A stretch of DNA of 64,000 nucleotides, from positions 296,420-360,419 of the forward strand of contig JADCLS010000005.1 in NCBI GenBank assembly GCA_026702845.1, given 5' to 3'. The position numbers and the translations under genes are program-made. This document shows, piece after piece, positions 36,931-46,558 of this stretch. A model generated the notes under the pieces. That model was given only the letters and a program-made list of their open reading frames with translations, made no database searches and was not told the origin of the DNA. The stretch comes from Candidatus Heimdallarchaeota archaeon. Its GTDB lineage: Archaea > Asgardarchaeota > Heimdallarchaeia > Heimdallarchaeales > Kariarchaeaceae. How positions within the stretch are numbered: position 1 is the first letter of the stretch; every line of letters begins with the position of its first letter.

Positions 36931-37370
36931 AGAAATTTGTCATACTAATTGTAGTTCTGCTCTCACTGCAGTTGACTCATGCTCAAACACTGAGGTTCCT
37001 CTCAGTACCTGATGATGCAACACTCAATGTTGGTGATGATCACACCTTGGTATGGACCATTCCTGATAGTATGGATGCAACCTACACTATTGTTATGGAA
37101 CAATCCAATGTTCAACCAGAAACAATCATTGAAAATGAGAGTGTCGATGAAGGTAAGATTAGTTTAGCCTTGATCCATCTACCAGCATCCTCATATAATT
37201 TCACATTAACTGTGGAATTCAATGGGGAGACAGTAGAGGATGTGGTAAACATTCAGATTGGAGAGCAAGCAGGTCCAGCTGCACCAACTCAGGAATTCAG
37301 CCTTGATTTTCCAGCTAGTTACATAGTTGCATTTCTTTTCATTCCAATTGTACTTAAACGTTATCGCTAA
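36927..37370 (+). CDS. small surface protein with one Ig-like module
   Basis: A 147-residue exported protein. Residues 1-19 are a signal peptide (MKKFVILIVVLLSLQLTHA); residues 24-110 resemble one Ig-like module of the giant neighbour (VGDDHTLVWTIPDSMDATYTI, LPASSYNFTLTVEFNG); a short Pro/Ala linker leads to a C-terminal helix ending VLKRYR. Its start overlaps the stop of the giant gene (ATGA), so the two are translated from one transcript and probably work together at the cell surface. Confidence 0.8.
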   Translation: MKKFVILIVVLLSLQLTHAQTLRFLSVPDDATLNVGDDHTLVWTIPDSMDATYTIVMEQSNVQPETIIENESVDEGKISLALIHLPASSYNFTLTVEFNGETVEDVVNIQIGEQAGPAAPTQEFSLDFPASYIVAFLFIPIVLKRYR

Positions 37371-37409
37371 TCAAATCAGTTAAAATAAATAATAAAAATA
37401 ATTACTATA

Positions 37410-38150
37410 ATGATCACAGCCATTGTTCTCGCAGGAGGAGAGTCCACACGTTTTGGAAGCAGTAAACAGCTGTTTATTATCGATGGTTTGACTATGGTAG
37501 AGCAGGTGATTAGTAATATCTCAGCCTTTGCAGATCGGATTCTTGTGTCTGCGACTAGTAGCAATGCATCAGAGATCAGAAAGTTGATCAATTTTCACGT
37601 GATCGAGGATAAAGAGAGTATTGAAGGTATTCATATTGGAGATCTTGGCCCCATGACAGGGATATTATCTATATTAAATAAAACCGAAGCAGGTATCGTT
37701 CTTCTATCACCTTCTGATACCCCGTATATAGACGGAGATATTTACGACCTCATGATTGAGCAGCTAGAATCTAGCGATTTGGTCACTTTCATGGATAAGG
37801 ATGGAAATATTTCAAGCCTGAATCTGGCCTTCCGCTTTTCTCCATTCATCTGGCAGAAATTGTTACAATTGGTTCAGATGAAAAGGAAGAATAAAGTTCC
37901 AGTACGACCCACAGATATCCTATTACTCTTTGATACTGTGTCATTGTTGTGTTATAATCAAGATAGGAGATTTACCAATATTAATAGACCTGAGGATGTG
38001 GAATCTCTGCAAAACTCATCAGAACTCACTATAAAGCAAGTTGTTCAACCAAGATGGGATGGATCCTGGCCGATTGAAGTTGAGGACTATATGGAAATCT
38101 GGAAAGGAACACAATTTTACAGGCAATTGAAGCGCGATTATCTCAAATGA
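37410..38150 (+). CDS. mobA: MobA-like molybdenum cofactor nucleotidyltransferase
   Basis: A 246-residue protein with the nucleotidyltransferase start AIVLAGGESTRFGSSKQ (the LAGGxSxRxGxxK motif that binds the nucleotide) and the metal-binding SPSDTPYID, both typical of MobA. MobA adds GMP to molybdopterin to make the guanine dinucleotide cofactor used by formate dehydrogenases. The genes that follow encode such an enzyme, which supports the call. The last 50 residues (PRWDGSWPIEVEDYMEIWKG) extend beyond the usual MobA length of about 190-200. Alternative: MocA- or IspD-like transferase. Confidence 0.75.
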   Translation: MITAIVLAGGESTRFGSSKQLFIIDGLTMVEQVISNISAFADRILVSATSSNASEIRKLINFHVIEDKESIEGIHIGDLGPMTGILSILNKTEAGIVLLSPSDTPYIDGDIYDLMIEQLESSDLVTFMDKDGNISSLNLAFRFSPFIWQKLLQLVQMKRKNKVPVRPTDILLLFDTVSLLCYNQDRRFTNINRPEDVESLQNSSELTIKQVVQPRWDGSWPIEVEDYMEIWKGTQFYRQLKRDYLK

Positions 38151-38240
38151 GCTCTCGAATTTTATAAAATTACACAACATTTTGCTCAAGACTACAAACA
38201 GACGGAAAATAAATTAATAGAGAGGCTAGAATGATCACTC

Positions 38241-38708
38241 ATGGAAACAACTGTTTCTCAGATATTAGAGAAGTACAATGGTGATTCCTCTGCACTTATC
38301 ACTATCCTGAACGAGGTGCAGGAGACTTATCAGTATCTTCCACGGGAGGCATTGGATGCAATAGCCAAAGACCTAAAGATCTCATTGGCAAAAATTTTCG
38401 GTGTAGTTACATTTTACTCTCAGTATAAACTTGAAAAACCAGGCAAATATTCCATAAAATGCTGCCATGGTACAGCATGCTATGTAAAAGGAGCAACATC
38501 TATAACTCAGACTCTTGATCTAGAGCATAATATCCGAAAGGCAGAAACAACTCAAGATGGTGTATTCTCCATGGAGGAAGTTGCATGTCTGGGAGCCTGT
38601 GCACTAGCTCCTGTCGTGGAAATCAATGGTGAGATATTTGGTAAACTCGATTCCAATAAAATTAACAAAATTATCACTGATATCAAAGAAAAGGAGGCAG
38701 ATCAATGA
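38241..38708 (+). CDS. NuoE/HydC-like [2Fe-2S] thioredoxin-fold subunit of formate dehydrogenase
   Basis: A 155-residue protein with the NuoE-type helical start (ILEKYNGDSSALITILNEVQ) and the four [2Fe-2S] cysteines in the expected spacing: CHGTAC near 74-79 and CLGAC near 116-120. ATG start at 38241. It passes electrons between the flavin subunit and the formate-oxidising subunit. Its stop overlaps the start of the next gene (ATGA), so the subunits are probably translationally coupled. Confidence 0.92.
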   Translation: METTVSQILEKYNGDSSALITILNEVQETYQYLPREALDAIAKDLKISLAKIFGVVTFYSQYKLEKPGKYSIKCCHGTACYVKGATSITQTLDLEHNIRKAETTQDGVFSMEEVACLGACALAPVVEINGEIFGKLDSNKINKIITDIKEKEADQ

Positions 38709-40489
38709 CGAACAAGATTAGAATCTGTCATGGTACTGGTTGTCTATCTTCACAAGCAGATAAAGTGAAGGATCAATTTGATGAACTTGGTCACAAGGCA
38801 GAGATTACGGGTTGTCATGGATTCTGCTCACAAGGCCCTATTGTTACTATTGATGAGGTATTCTACCCCAATGTAAAGGAACGGGATGTCAAGCAGATTG
38901 TAGAGAAGCATCTTGGTGAGAATGAGCTGGTCGATAGATTATTTTACAAACATCCCATCACTCGGGAGAAAATTGCTGGCTACAATGATATTCCCTTTTA
39001 TGCTAGACAGCATCGATTAATCCTAGCCAACTGTGGACACATAGATCCTGAGAATATAGACGATTATCTAGCAGTTGATGGCTACAAGGGACTTGAGAAA
39101 GCACTCAAACTCTCTGCTGAGGAGGTAATTGATAAAATCACCAAATCAGGTCTCAAAGGCAGGGGAGGGGCTGGTTTTCCTACGGGACTGAAATGGAAAT
39201 TTGCTCGAAATGCTCCTGGTGAGAAGAAGTATGTGATTATCAATGCTGATGAGGGAGATCCAGGTGCATTCATGGATCGATCCATCCTCGAAGCAGATCC
39301 ACATTCTGTGATTGAAGGAGTGGCAATTGGTGCATATGCCATCGGTGCAGATGAAGGAGTTATCTACGTTCGTGCTGAGTACCCGCTAGCAGTTATTAGG
39401 TTCAAAAAGGCAATCGAGGAGGCAAAGGCAAGAGGCTATCTGGGTAAAAATATTTTGGGAACTGATTTCTCATTTGATATCAGAACCTTTGAGGGAGCTG
39501 GAGCCTTTGTATGTGGTGAAGAAACTGCACTCATCACCTCTATAGAGGGGAATAGGGGAAATCCTGTTGTTAAACCTCCTTTTCCTGCAACTTCTGGATT
39601 GTGGAAGAAACCTACAAATATAAATAATGTCAAAACGTGGGCTTCTGCTGCATGGATCATGAAACATAGTTGGGAGGAGTTCAAGAAAATTGGAACTGAG
39701 GATTCTCCAGGAACAGCAATATTCTCTCTGACGGGTAAGGTGAAAAACTCAGGGCTTGTAGAAGTACCTATGGGAACAAGTCTACGAGAAATTATTTATG
39801 AGATCGGAGGAGGAATCGAGAAGGATCGGAAATTCAAAGCAGTACAAACAGGTGGTCCATCAGGAGGTTGTATCCCGGAGCAGTATCTTGACACTGCAGT
39901 GGATTACAAAACTCTAGCAGAACTGGGTTCAATTATGGGATCTGGGGGAATGGTTGTTATTGATGAAAGAACATGTATAGTAGATTTTGCGAAGTTCTTC
40001 ATCAAGTTCTGTGCGGATGAGAGCTGTGGAAAATGCACACCCTGCAGAGAAGGAACACTGAGAGCATATGAGATCCTGGATAAGATTAGTTCCAACCGTG
40101 GAACCATGGATGATCTTGAACGACTTGAGGAGCTATCTCAGGTGATTAAGGATACATCATTATGTGGCTTGGGAATGACCGCTCCAAATCCCATTCTTTC
40201 TACACTAAGATATTTCAGGGAAGAATATTTAGAACATATCGAAAAGGGGTTCTGCAAGGCTGGTGTATGTGAGGGTATGTTTGATCTTGTTATTAATCAG
40301 GATGTGTGTATATCCTGTGGATTATGCCTCAAAGCCTGTGGTTTTGAATCCATAACAGGTAACAGAAAGGAAAAGGTTCCCTTTGTGATCAACACACAAT
40401 CTTGCACTAATTGTAGACAATGTCTACTTGTCTGTCCCAAAGATTGTATCGATATTGTCAAGCTAAACAAAGCAGTGGAGGTTCACTAG
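38705..40489 (+). CDS. NuoF/HydB-like flavin NADH-binding subunit of formate dehydrogenase
   Basis: A 594-residue protein. Residues 1-85 are an extra thioredoxin-like [2Fe-2S] domain (CHGTGC and CHGFC); residues 140-450 are the NuoF core with the FMN/NADH motifs GLKGRGGAGFPTGLKW, NADEGDPGAFMDR and EGNRG; the SCGKCTPCREG cluster motif is near 445-455; and the C-terminus has two ferredoxin-type [4Fe-4S] motifs (CISCGLCLKAC and CTNCRQCLLVCPKDC). The whole layout is that of HydB in electron-bifurcating hydrogenases and formate dehydrogenases. It reacts with NAD(H). Confidence 0.93.
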   Translation: MTNKIRICHGTGCLSSQADKVKDQFDELGHKAEITGCHGFCSQGPIVTIDEVFYPNVKERDVKQIVEKHLGENELVDRLFYKHPITREKIAGYNDIPFYARQHRLILANCGHIDPENIDDYLAVDGYKGLEKALKLSAEEVIDKITKSGLKGRGGAGFPTGLKWKFARNAPGEKKYVIINADEGDPGAFMDRSILEADPHSVIEGVAIGAYAIGADEGVIYVRAEYPLAVIRFKKAIEEAKARGYLGKNILGTDFSFDIRTFEGAGAFVCGEETALITSIEGNRGNPVVKPPFPATSGLWKKPTNINNVKTWASAAWIMKHSWEEFKKIGTEDSPGTAIFSLTGKVKNSGLVEVPMGTSLREIIYEIGGGIEKDRKFKAVQTGGPSGGCIPEQYLDTAVDYKTLAELGSIMGSGGMVVIDERTCIVDFAKFFIKFCADESCGKCTPCREGTLRAYEILDKISSNRGTMDDLERLEELSQVIKDTSLCGLGMTAPNPILSTLRYFREEYLEHIEKGFCKAGVCEGMFDLVINQDVCISCGLCLKACGFESITGNRKEKVPFVINTQSCTNCRQCLLVCPKDCIDIVKLNKAVEVH

Positions 40490-40490
40490 T

Positions 40491-43202
40491 ATGTTAGAGG
40501 TAAAACAGAGTATGAATATCGTAGTAGATGGAAAAGAAATCCTTGCATTTCCAGGAGAAACCTATCTTCAAGCAATTCAAAGGGCAGGAATATATATTCC
40601 TACCTTATGCTACGAGAAAGAGTTGGTTGCATCAGGATCTTGCAGATTATGTGTGATAGAACAGGAAGGTTTGGAGAAATTACTACCCAGCTGCACTACT
40701 ATGGTTCAGGAAGGAACAAGGATAAGAACCAGTTCAGAGAGAGTAATAAAGGCCCGAGAGGTGCTACTAGAGCTCATTATTGCTGATCATCCACTTGATT
40801 GCATGGTTTGCGAGAAACAAGGCAACTGTACCTTGCAAAAACTAGCCTATGAGTATGTGCCAAGGGAAAAGCTGAAACGAATGGCAGGGAAATCAGTACC
40901 CAAGGGTTTACATGAGAAAAATGAATTTTTTACTTTGAACTATGATATGTGTATTCGTTGTGGAAAATGTGTACAAGCTGTTGATGAAATTCAAGTTTGT
41001 GGAGTGCTCTCCATGCAGGGAAGGGGTGTCGAGGTATATCCCACACCTGGATTTGATCGTAACTTCAGGGATGCAGGATGTGTTGGTTGTGGAAATTGTG
41101 TTGCGGTGTGTCCAGTTGCAGCCCTTGTACCCAATACACTTATTGAGCAACATGTAAGAGAGGTGGAAAGCAAACGTACCGTCACCACCTGTAATTATTG
41201 TGGAGTAGGTTGCCAATTTGAGCTAGTACATAAAGATAATCGGATAATCTATGTGGATTCCCACCGAGATGCAGTGGTCAATGGATTGGCACTTTGTGTC
41301 AAAGGTCGGTATGGTTGGGATTATATCCATCATCCTGACAGAATTGATACTCCACTCATCAAAAAAGGTGGTAAATTTGTCAAGGCTTCTTGGCAAGAAG
41401 CTTTTGACTTCATAGAGAGCAAGATGAAAACAATTCAACATGAATTTGGTTCTGAAGCATTTGCTTTTCTATCATCAGCAAAAGCAACCAATGAATCAAA
41501 CTATCTCATGCAGAAGATGGCTCGTGCAGCATTTAAAACTAATTCTGTTGATCACTGTGCTAGATTATGTCATGCGTCTACTGTGGCAGGATTGGCACAG
41601 ACGTTTGGATCTGGTGCCATGACAAACTCCATTGCGGATGTAACTGAACAAGCTGAGGTAATATTCATTATCGGATCGAATATCACCGAAGCACATCCTG
41701 TGATGGGAATAAAAGTGAAACAGGGAGTACAGCAAGGGAAAATCAAGGTGATTACTGCTGATCCTCGTAAAATAGAAATTACTGAATATTCTGAGTATCA
41801 CTTGCAACATAAGCCTGGTACAGATCTGGCACTTATCATAGCCATGATAAAAGTTATCGTAGATGAGGGATTGGTGAATGAAGAGTTCATCAATAATCGT
41901 ACAGAAGGATTTGATGAGCTAAAGGAGATGCTGGCAAGTCAAGATCTGGATCTACTGGCCAAGATTGCCTCTGTCCCACTTGATAAAATCAAAGCAGCTG
42001 CAAGACTATACGCATCAGTTGAACGAGCAGCAATTATCTATGCCATGGGGATTACCCAGCATTTCACAGGAACCTTTAATGTAGGAGCACTAGCAAATCT
42101 TGCCATGATCACAGGTAATATTGGTAGACCAGGAACCGGTGTCAACCCACTACGGGGTCAAAACAATGTACAAGGTGCCTGTGATCTAGGTGCATTACCA
42201 GATGTTTATCCTGGATACCAAAAAGTGCATCTCTCTGAAAGCAAGAAGAAGTTCGAAGAAGCATGGGGAACAGATCTATCAGATAAACCTGGTTTAACTG
42301 TCACCGAGATAATGTCAGCTGCTTATGAAGGTACTGTCAAATCTCTATGGATCATGGGAGAGAACCCTGTTCTATCGGATCCAAATATTGAGAAGGTAAT
42401 TAAAGCCCTTGAGAAGGTCGATTTTCTGGTGGTTCAGGATTTGTTCATAACAGATACTGCTGAGTATGCAGATGTGGTTCTACCTGCCAAGAGTTTTGCA
42501 GAGACTGATGGAACATATACCAATACTGAGCGAAGGGTACAGTTTGTTAACAAGGCTATAGATCAAGTAGGAGGCCGTTGGGATGATTGGTGGATCCTCA
42601 ATGAGATGTTGATCCGCTGGGGATTCGATAAACGCTACCACCATCCTTCGGAAATTATGGATGAGATAAAACAAATCACCCCGATCTATGGAGGAATATC
42701 CTACAATCGTATCGGACATGATGGTCTACAGTGGCCTTGTCCAACCGATGAGCATCAAGGAACTCCCATTCTACATACTGGAACATTTAGTCGTGGAAAG
42801 GGGAAATTTCTTGTCTCACCATTTATTAATCCAGCGGAAATGCCAGATCAAGAGTATCCATTCATCCTAACCACAGGAAGATCCTTGTATCACTGGCATA
42901 CTGGTAGCCAAACCAGAAGATCAAAAGGACTTGATGAGAGAAAATCTGAAGAGAGATCTGAGATCAATACTAATGATGCCAAAAGATTGGGTATAAAAAA
43001 TGGTGAACGTATCCGGCTAACTTCTCGAAGGGGTACTCTCGAAACACTTGCATTTGTCACTGATCGTGTTATGGAAGGTGTTATATTCATGACTTTCCAC
43101 TTCAGAGAATCGGCTGCCAATTTACTTACCAATGACGCTTTAGATCCCACTGCAAAGATACCTGAGCTAAAAGTGGCAGCTATCAAGGTAGAAAAAATCT
43201 AA
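40491..43202 (+). CDS. fdhA: NAD-linked formate dehydrogenase catalytic subunit (FdhA type)
   Basis: A 903-residue protein. In order: a [2Fe-2S] ferredoxin domain (CYEKELVASGSCRLC), the NuoG-type His-Cys3 cluster (DHPLDCMVCEKQGNC), two [4Fe-4S] clusters (CIRCGKC and CVGCGNCVAVCP), the molybdopterin-domain cluster (CNYCGVGC...CVKGRYG) and the bis-MGD catalytic domain. The active-site segment DHCARLCHASTVAGL carries Cys360, where related enzymes have cysteine or selenocysteine, followed by the essential His. The C-terminal dinucleotide-binding domain (TTGRSLYHWHTGSQTRRS) is typical of formate dehydrogenases. It follows the NuoF-like gene by one base. Likely reaction: formate to CO2 with NAD (and possibly ferredoxin), or the reverse. 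Confidence 0.9.
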   Translation: MLEVKQSMNIVVDGKEILAFPGETYLQAIQRAGIYIPTLCYEKELVASGSCRLCVIEQEGLEKLLPSCTTMVQEGTRIRTSSERVIKAREVLLELIIADHPLDCMVCEKQGNCTLQKLAYEYVPREKLKRMAGKSVPKGLHEKNEFFTLNYDMCIRCGKCVQAVDEIQVCGVLSMQGRGVEVYPTPGFDRNFRDAGCVGCGNCVAVCPVAALVPNTLIEQHVREVESKRTVTTCNYCGVGCQFELVHKDNRIIYVDSHRDAVVNGLALCVKGRYGWDYIHHPDRIDTPLIKKGGKFVKASWQEAFDFIESKMKTIQHEFGSEAFAFLSSAKATNESNYLMQKMARAAFKTNSVDHCARLCHASTVAGLAQTFGSGAMTNSIADVTEQAEVIFIIGSNITEAHPVMGIKVKQGVQQGKIKVITADPRKIEITEYSEYHLQHKPGTDLALIIAMIKVIVDEGLVNEEFINNRTEGFDELKEMLASQDLDLLAKIASVPLDKIKAAARLYASVERAAIIYAMGITQHFTGTFNVGALANLAMITGNIGRPGTGVNPLRGQNNVQGACDLGALPDVYPGYQKVHLSESKKKFEEAWGTDLSDKPGLTVTEIMSAAYEGTVKSLWIMGENPVLSDPNIEKVIKALEKVDFLVVQDLFITDTAEYADVVLPAKSFAETDGTYTNTERRVQFVNKAIDQVGGRWDDWWILNEMLIRWGFDKRYHHPSEIMDEIKQITPIYGGISYNRIGHDGLQWPCPTDEHQGTPILHTGTFSRGKGKFLVSPFINPAEMPDQEYPFILTTGRSLYHWHTGSQTRRSKGLDERKSEERSEINTNDAKRLGIKNGERIRLTSRRGTLETLAFVTDRVMEGVIFMTFHFRESAANLLTNDALDPTAKIPELKVAAIKVEKI

Positions 43203-45091
43203 TTCATTAGTTGATTAATCAAATAAATTAAATCTTTGTATCCATAGGGCTTTTGCAGAAAGGCAGAGAATTGTTTTCCCGAGAATCTATTCACCACTTC
43301 CTTCTCATTGAAGCCTGATGAGATGATTATTTTCACATGAGGGTCATGCTTTCTGATATGTTTAAAAACCTGTTCTCCACTCAATTTTGGCATGGTGAGG
43401 TCAAGTAAAATGAGATCAATTTCATGACTATGAGCATCATACATCTCAACAGCATGCTGCCCATCTATAGCATATAGAATTTCAAATCCTAAATCTGACA
43501 ACATATTGGCAGCCACCTCTCTTACGATTTTTTCATCATCACAAATCAAGATCCTACCACGTTGATTGAGGGTAACCACCTGCTCTTCCTTTTCCACTTT
43601 TTTGAGATTTTCACCAACTGGAATTAATACCTTAAATGTAGTTCCCTTGTTTATCTCCGAGGAAACCTTGATCGCACCTGAATGTCCTTTGATTATTCCC
43701 TGAACAACAGCAAGTCCAAGACCCCGGCCAGTAAACTTAGTAGAATAAAAGGGATCAAAAATTCGTTCAATAATATCCTGCTCGATTCCTGCTCCGTTAT
43801 CCTGAACCTCAAGCAACAAATATTCACCAGGTTTCAACTCAATTTGAAATGTTTTCATTGCCTCCCCACTGTTAAATTTGAGTTTACTGAGAGAAATAAT
43901 TATTACTCCTTGATTGTGTGTTATAGACTCGCTTGCATTACTGACTAGATTTAGTAACACCTGTCTAATTTGTGTTGTATCTACCTCAATCAAAGGAAGA
44001 TCATCATCTAATCGGTAAATTAATTCATTGGTCTTGGATATTGAAGCTCTGATGAGATGATCATACTCAAGAATCAGATCTTTGAGCGATATTACCTCTT
44101 TGAGAAATTGCCCCCTTCCAGAATATGCAAGCATTTGACGGGTGAGATCACTTGCTAACTTACTTGTATGTTCTATCTGATTGATGTATTCCCTCAGGGG
44201 ATTACCTTCTTCTAATTTACTAGATATAAGAGTGGCATTACCCATGATACCCACTAGCAAATTATTGAAATCATGTGCTATACCACCAGCCAACACACCT
44301 AAACTTTCCAATTTTTGTGTATGCATCATTTGCTTCATGATCTTTTCATTTTGTTCTTCTGCTCCCTTCTCCTCAGTGATATCTTGGAAAAATCCCATTA
44401 TTGCTGGTTCACCCATGTAGGTAATTCTCTGCATGTTCACTCGCATTGGAAATTCTTCTCCTGATTTTTTCAAACCAATGCTCTCATAAGCCTGTGGTTC
44501 TTCATTTCCCTCTTCTCTGCTCAATGCTCGCTGCAGTAGTTTTTCTCTAACTTGAGGAACTAAAAAATCAACTCCATTTCTACCTATGATTTCATCTATA
44601 GAATCATAACCAAATATATTGACATATTTCCTGTTTGCATAGGAGACAACAGCCTTCTGCATAATTAGTATTCCAAAAGGAGCTGATTCTGCAACAACTC
44701 TGTATCGTTCTTCAGATTGCTGTAGCTTTCTAGCAAGTACTTCTTTTTCAGAGATATTAGTTGCCACTCCATTAATACCAAGAATTTCTCCATTCTCAAT
44801 AATCGCAGTCATCTGTGTATCAAAATAAATGGAATTTGATAATTTTGAGGTGAAACGAATATCCTTACCATTTGTAAATATAGTCCTGAATGCTTCAATT
44901 ATATCTGGAAAATCTTTATACACCTCGTATACAGATAATCCAACCACCTGCCCTGGTTTTAAACCCAAGGTGGAAAGAGATGCACCCTCACTTAACGTGA
45001 ATATACCTTGCTTATCAACCTGAAAAACAACAATTGGAGCTGCATTAACCACTCTGTTGAGATCATTTGCTAATGGGATATACTCAGACAT
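43199..45091 (-). CDS. hybrid sensor histidine kinase with PAS domains and receiver
   Basis: A 630-residue soluble signalling protein. Two PAS domains lie at about 8-115 and 125-240, a HisKA dimer helix with phospho-His273 (GGIAHDFNNLLVG), a HATPase domain with N-box (LLNLVSNASESI), G1 (DNGAGI) and G2 (GRGLGLAVV), and a C-terminal receiver (ILICDDEKIVRE, LLDLTMPKLSG with the acceptor Asp). No membrane helix, so it senses a cytosolic signal. It is convergent with fdhA and overlaps its last four bases. ATG start. Such hybrid kinases are of bacterial type. Confidence 0.93.
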   Translation of the reverse strand: MSEYIPLANDLNRVVNAAPIVVFQVDKQGIFTLSEGASLSTLGLKPGQVVGLSVYEVYKDFPDIIEAFRTIFTNGKDIRFTSKLSNSIYFDTQMTAIIENGEILGINGVATNISEKEVLARKLQQSEERYRVVAESAPFGILIMQKAVVSYANRKYVNIFGYDSIDEIIGRNGVDFLVPQVREKLLQRALSREEGNEEPQAYESIGLKKSGEEFPMRVNMQRITYMGEPAIMGFFQDITEEKGAEEQNEKIMKQMMHTQKLESLGVLAGGIAHDFNNLLVGIMGNATLISSKLEEGNPLREYINQIEHTSKLASDLTRQMLAYSGRGQFLKEVISLKDLILEYDHLIRASISKTNELIYRLDDDLPLIEVDTTQIRQVLLNLVSNASESITHNQGVIIISLSKLKFNSGEAMKTFQIELKPGEYLLLEVQDNGAGIEQDIIERIFDPFYSTKFTGRGLGLAVVQGIIKGHSGAIKVSSEINKGTTFKVLIPVGENLKKVEKEEQVVTLNQRGRILICDDEKIVREVAANMLSDLGFEILYAIDGQHAVEMYDAHSHEIDLILLDLTMPKLSGEQVFKHIRKHDPHVKIIISSGFNEKEVVNRFSGKQFSAFLQKPYGYKDLIYLINQLMN

Positions 45092-45391
45092 AGTTTAGGA
45101 TTAGTGTTCCTCGTTATATAAGTTTGCCCGATCTTTATTAATTTGTGATATCTTTAATGCTTATCAAGTAATCAAAAATAGCATAATAGTGTATATTATT
45201 CAATTTAATCAGACTATAGCTGTTATCAATCTTAAAAATCCTTGATTTCAAAAGAATTCTATTACATTCGTTTCTTTTTAATTATCAACTGTTCATTTTT
45301 AAAAATTATTTCCCTTGATAAGTTCCAAAATACAAAACTTAACACTCGGGAATGGAAACCATTTTAATCCCTTAGACACTAGTATTAACAT
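45092..45391. other. gene-free stretch between divergent kinase and HDAC-fold genes
   Basis: About 300 bases of AT-rich DNA that must hold both divergent promoters. TATA-like runs are present on both sides, but I see no clear operator, no RNA gene and no open frame of use. Confidence 0.4.
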
Positions 45392-46558
45392 ATGAGTGAT
45401 GGATTCCCCAAGGTTGGTATTACCATTGACGAGAGGATGCTTCAGTATCATCTAGGTGATGCACATCCGATGAACTCCAACCGGATATTTCCAGCATTCA
45501 ACCTTTTTAATGAGTTATTTATTAATTCTGAGGGGGTGGATATAATTGCCCCTCTTCCTATGACAAGAGACTTATTAGAGAAAGCACATGATATTAATTT
45601 CATCCAAATGATGGAAATGCTTTCCTGGAAGGGTGAAGGATCAGCAGGAGATTATGGCCTTGGTACTGGAGATTGCCCAGTATGGCAGGGAATGGCAGAA
45701 GCTGCTGAATTCGTCGCAGGTTCAACGGTTACAACTGCTGATAATATATTCAAATCGGATTATAGCATGGCATTTTCCATGCTTGGGGGATTACATCATG
45801 CCAGAAGTGCACGTGCATCTGGCTTTTGCTATTATAATGATATAAATGTGGCCATTCATCGTTTGAAGCAACTCGATACGGACATCAAAATATTATATGT
45901 GGATACTGATCTGCACCATGGTGATGGTGTCCAGTTTGATTTTTATAATGATCCTAATGTTCTTACTATTTCTTTCCATGAATCTGGGAAATTTCTATTC
46001 CCAGGAACAGGATTTCCTGATGAAATTGGTGAGGGAGCTGGAACTGGATATTCAATAAATGTTCCATTTATGCCATATACGATTGACGATATATATTTGA
46101 ACTCCTTTGATCGTATTGTAAAACCAATATATGAATCATATAATCCTGACTTCATCATCTGGCAATCTGGTGTGGACGGCCATAGAGATGATTATATGGG
46201 CCATCTGTTATTAAGTTTGAAAACCTATGAGGGTCTTTCTCATAGGATGCGAGATTTGACTCAATCCATGGATACTCCCCGAATGCTAACACTCGGAGGA
46301 GGAGGGTATAATCCAAATACTGTTGCAAAATCTTGGGCCACAATTATGGCAGGATTACTAAATCAAAAATTACCCAAATTGGCCAGTGTGGAATGGTTAA
46401 GTCTATGCCGTAAGCAAGGAATTGATGTAACAGCTGATTTACATGAGGAGAAGACCTCCGATAGACAAATAGCTGAACGTAATATTATTCGTAATGAAAA
46501 CGAAAAATACATGCTGAAACTTATCGAAAATATCAAACCTTACTTTTCGGTTAGTTAA
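45392..46558 (+). CDS. histone-deacetylase-fold amidohydrolase (AcuC/HDAC family)
   Basis: A 388-residue soluble enzyme with the arginase/deacetylase active site: paired histidines His135-His136 in GGLHHA, zinc ligands Asp173 and His175 in DTDLHHGDG, Asp262 in GVDGHRDDYMG, and the GGGGY loop with the catalytic tyrosine. The order of motifs and the length match AcuC and class I/II HDACs. It removes acetyl groups from lysine side chains or from small amines; which substrate it uses is not readable. It ends by overlapping the last bases of the convergent TPR gene. ATG start. Confidence 0.92.
   Translation: MSDGFPKVGITIDERMLQYHLGDAHPMNSNRIFPAFNLFNELFINSEGVDIIAPLPMTRDLLEKAHDINFIQMMEMLSWKGEGSAGDYGLGTGDCPVWQGMAEAAEFVAGSTVTTADNIFKSDYSMAFSMLGGLHHARSARASGFCYYNDINVAIHRLKQLDTDIKILYVDTDLHHGDGVQFDFYNDPNVLTISFHESGKFLFPGTGFPDEIGEGAGTGYSINVPFMPYTIDDIYLNSFDRIVKPIYESYNPDFIIWQSGVDGHRDDYMGHLLLSLKTYEGLSHRMRDLTQSMDTPRMLTLGGGGYNPNTVAKSWATIMAGLLNQKLPKLASVEWLSLCRKQGIDVTADLHEEKTSDRQIAERNIIRNENEKYMLKLIENIKPYFSVS

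Noticed and set aside
41568..41570. Selenocysteine in the formate dehydrogenase active site
   Set aside because: The codon is TGT (Cys360), so this is the cysteine form.
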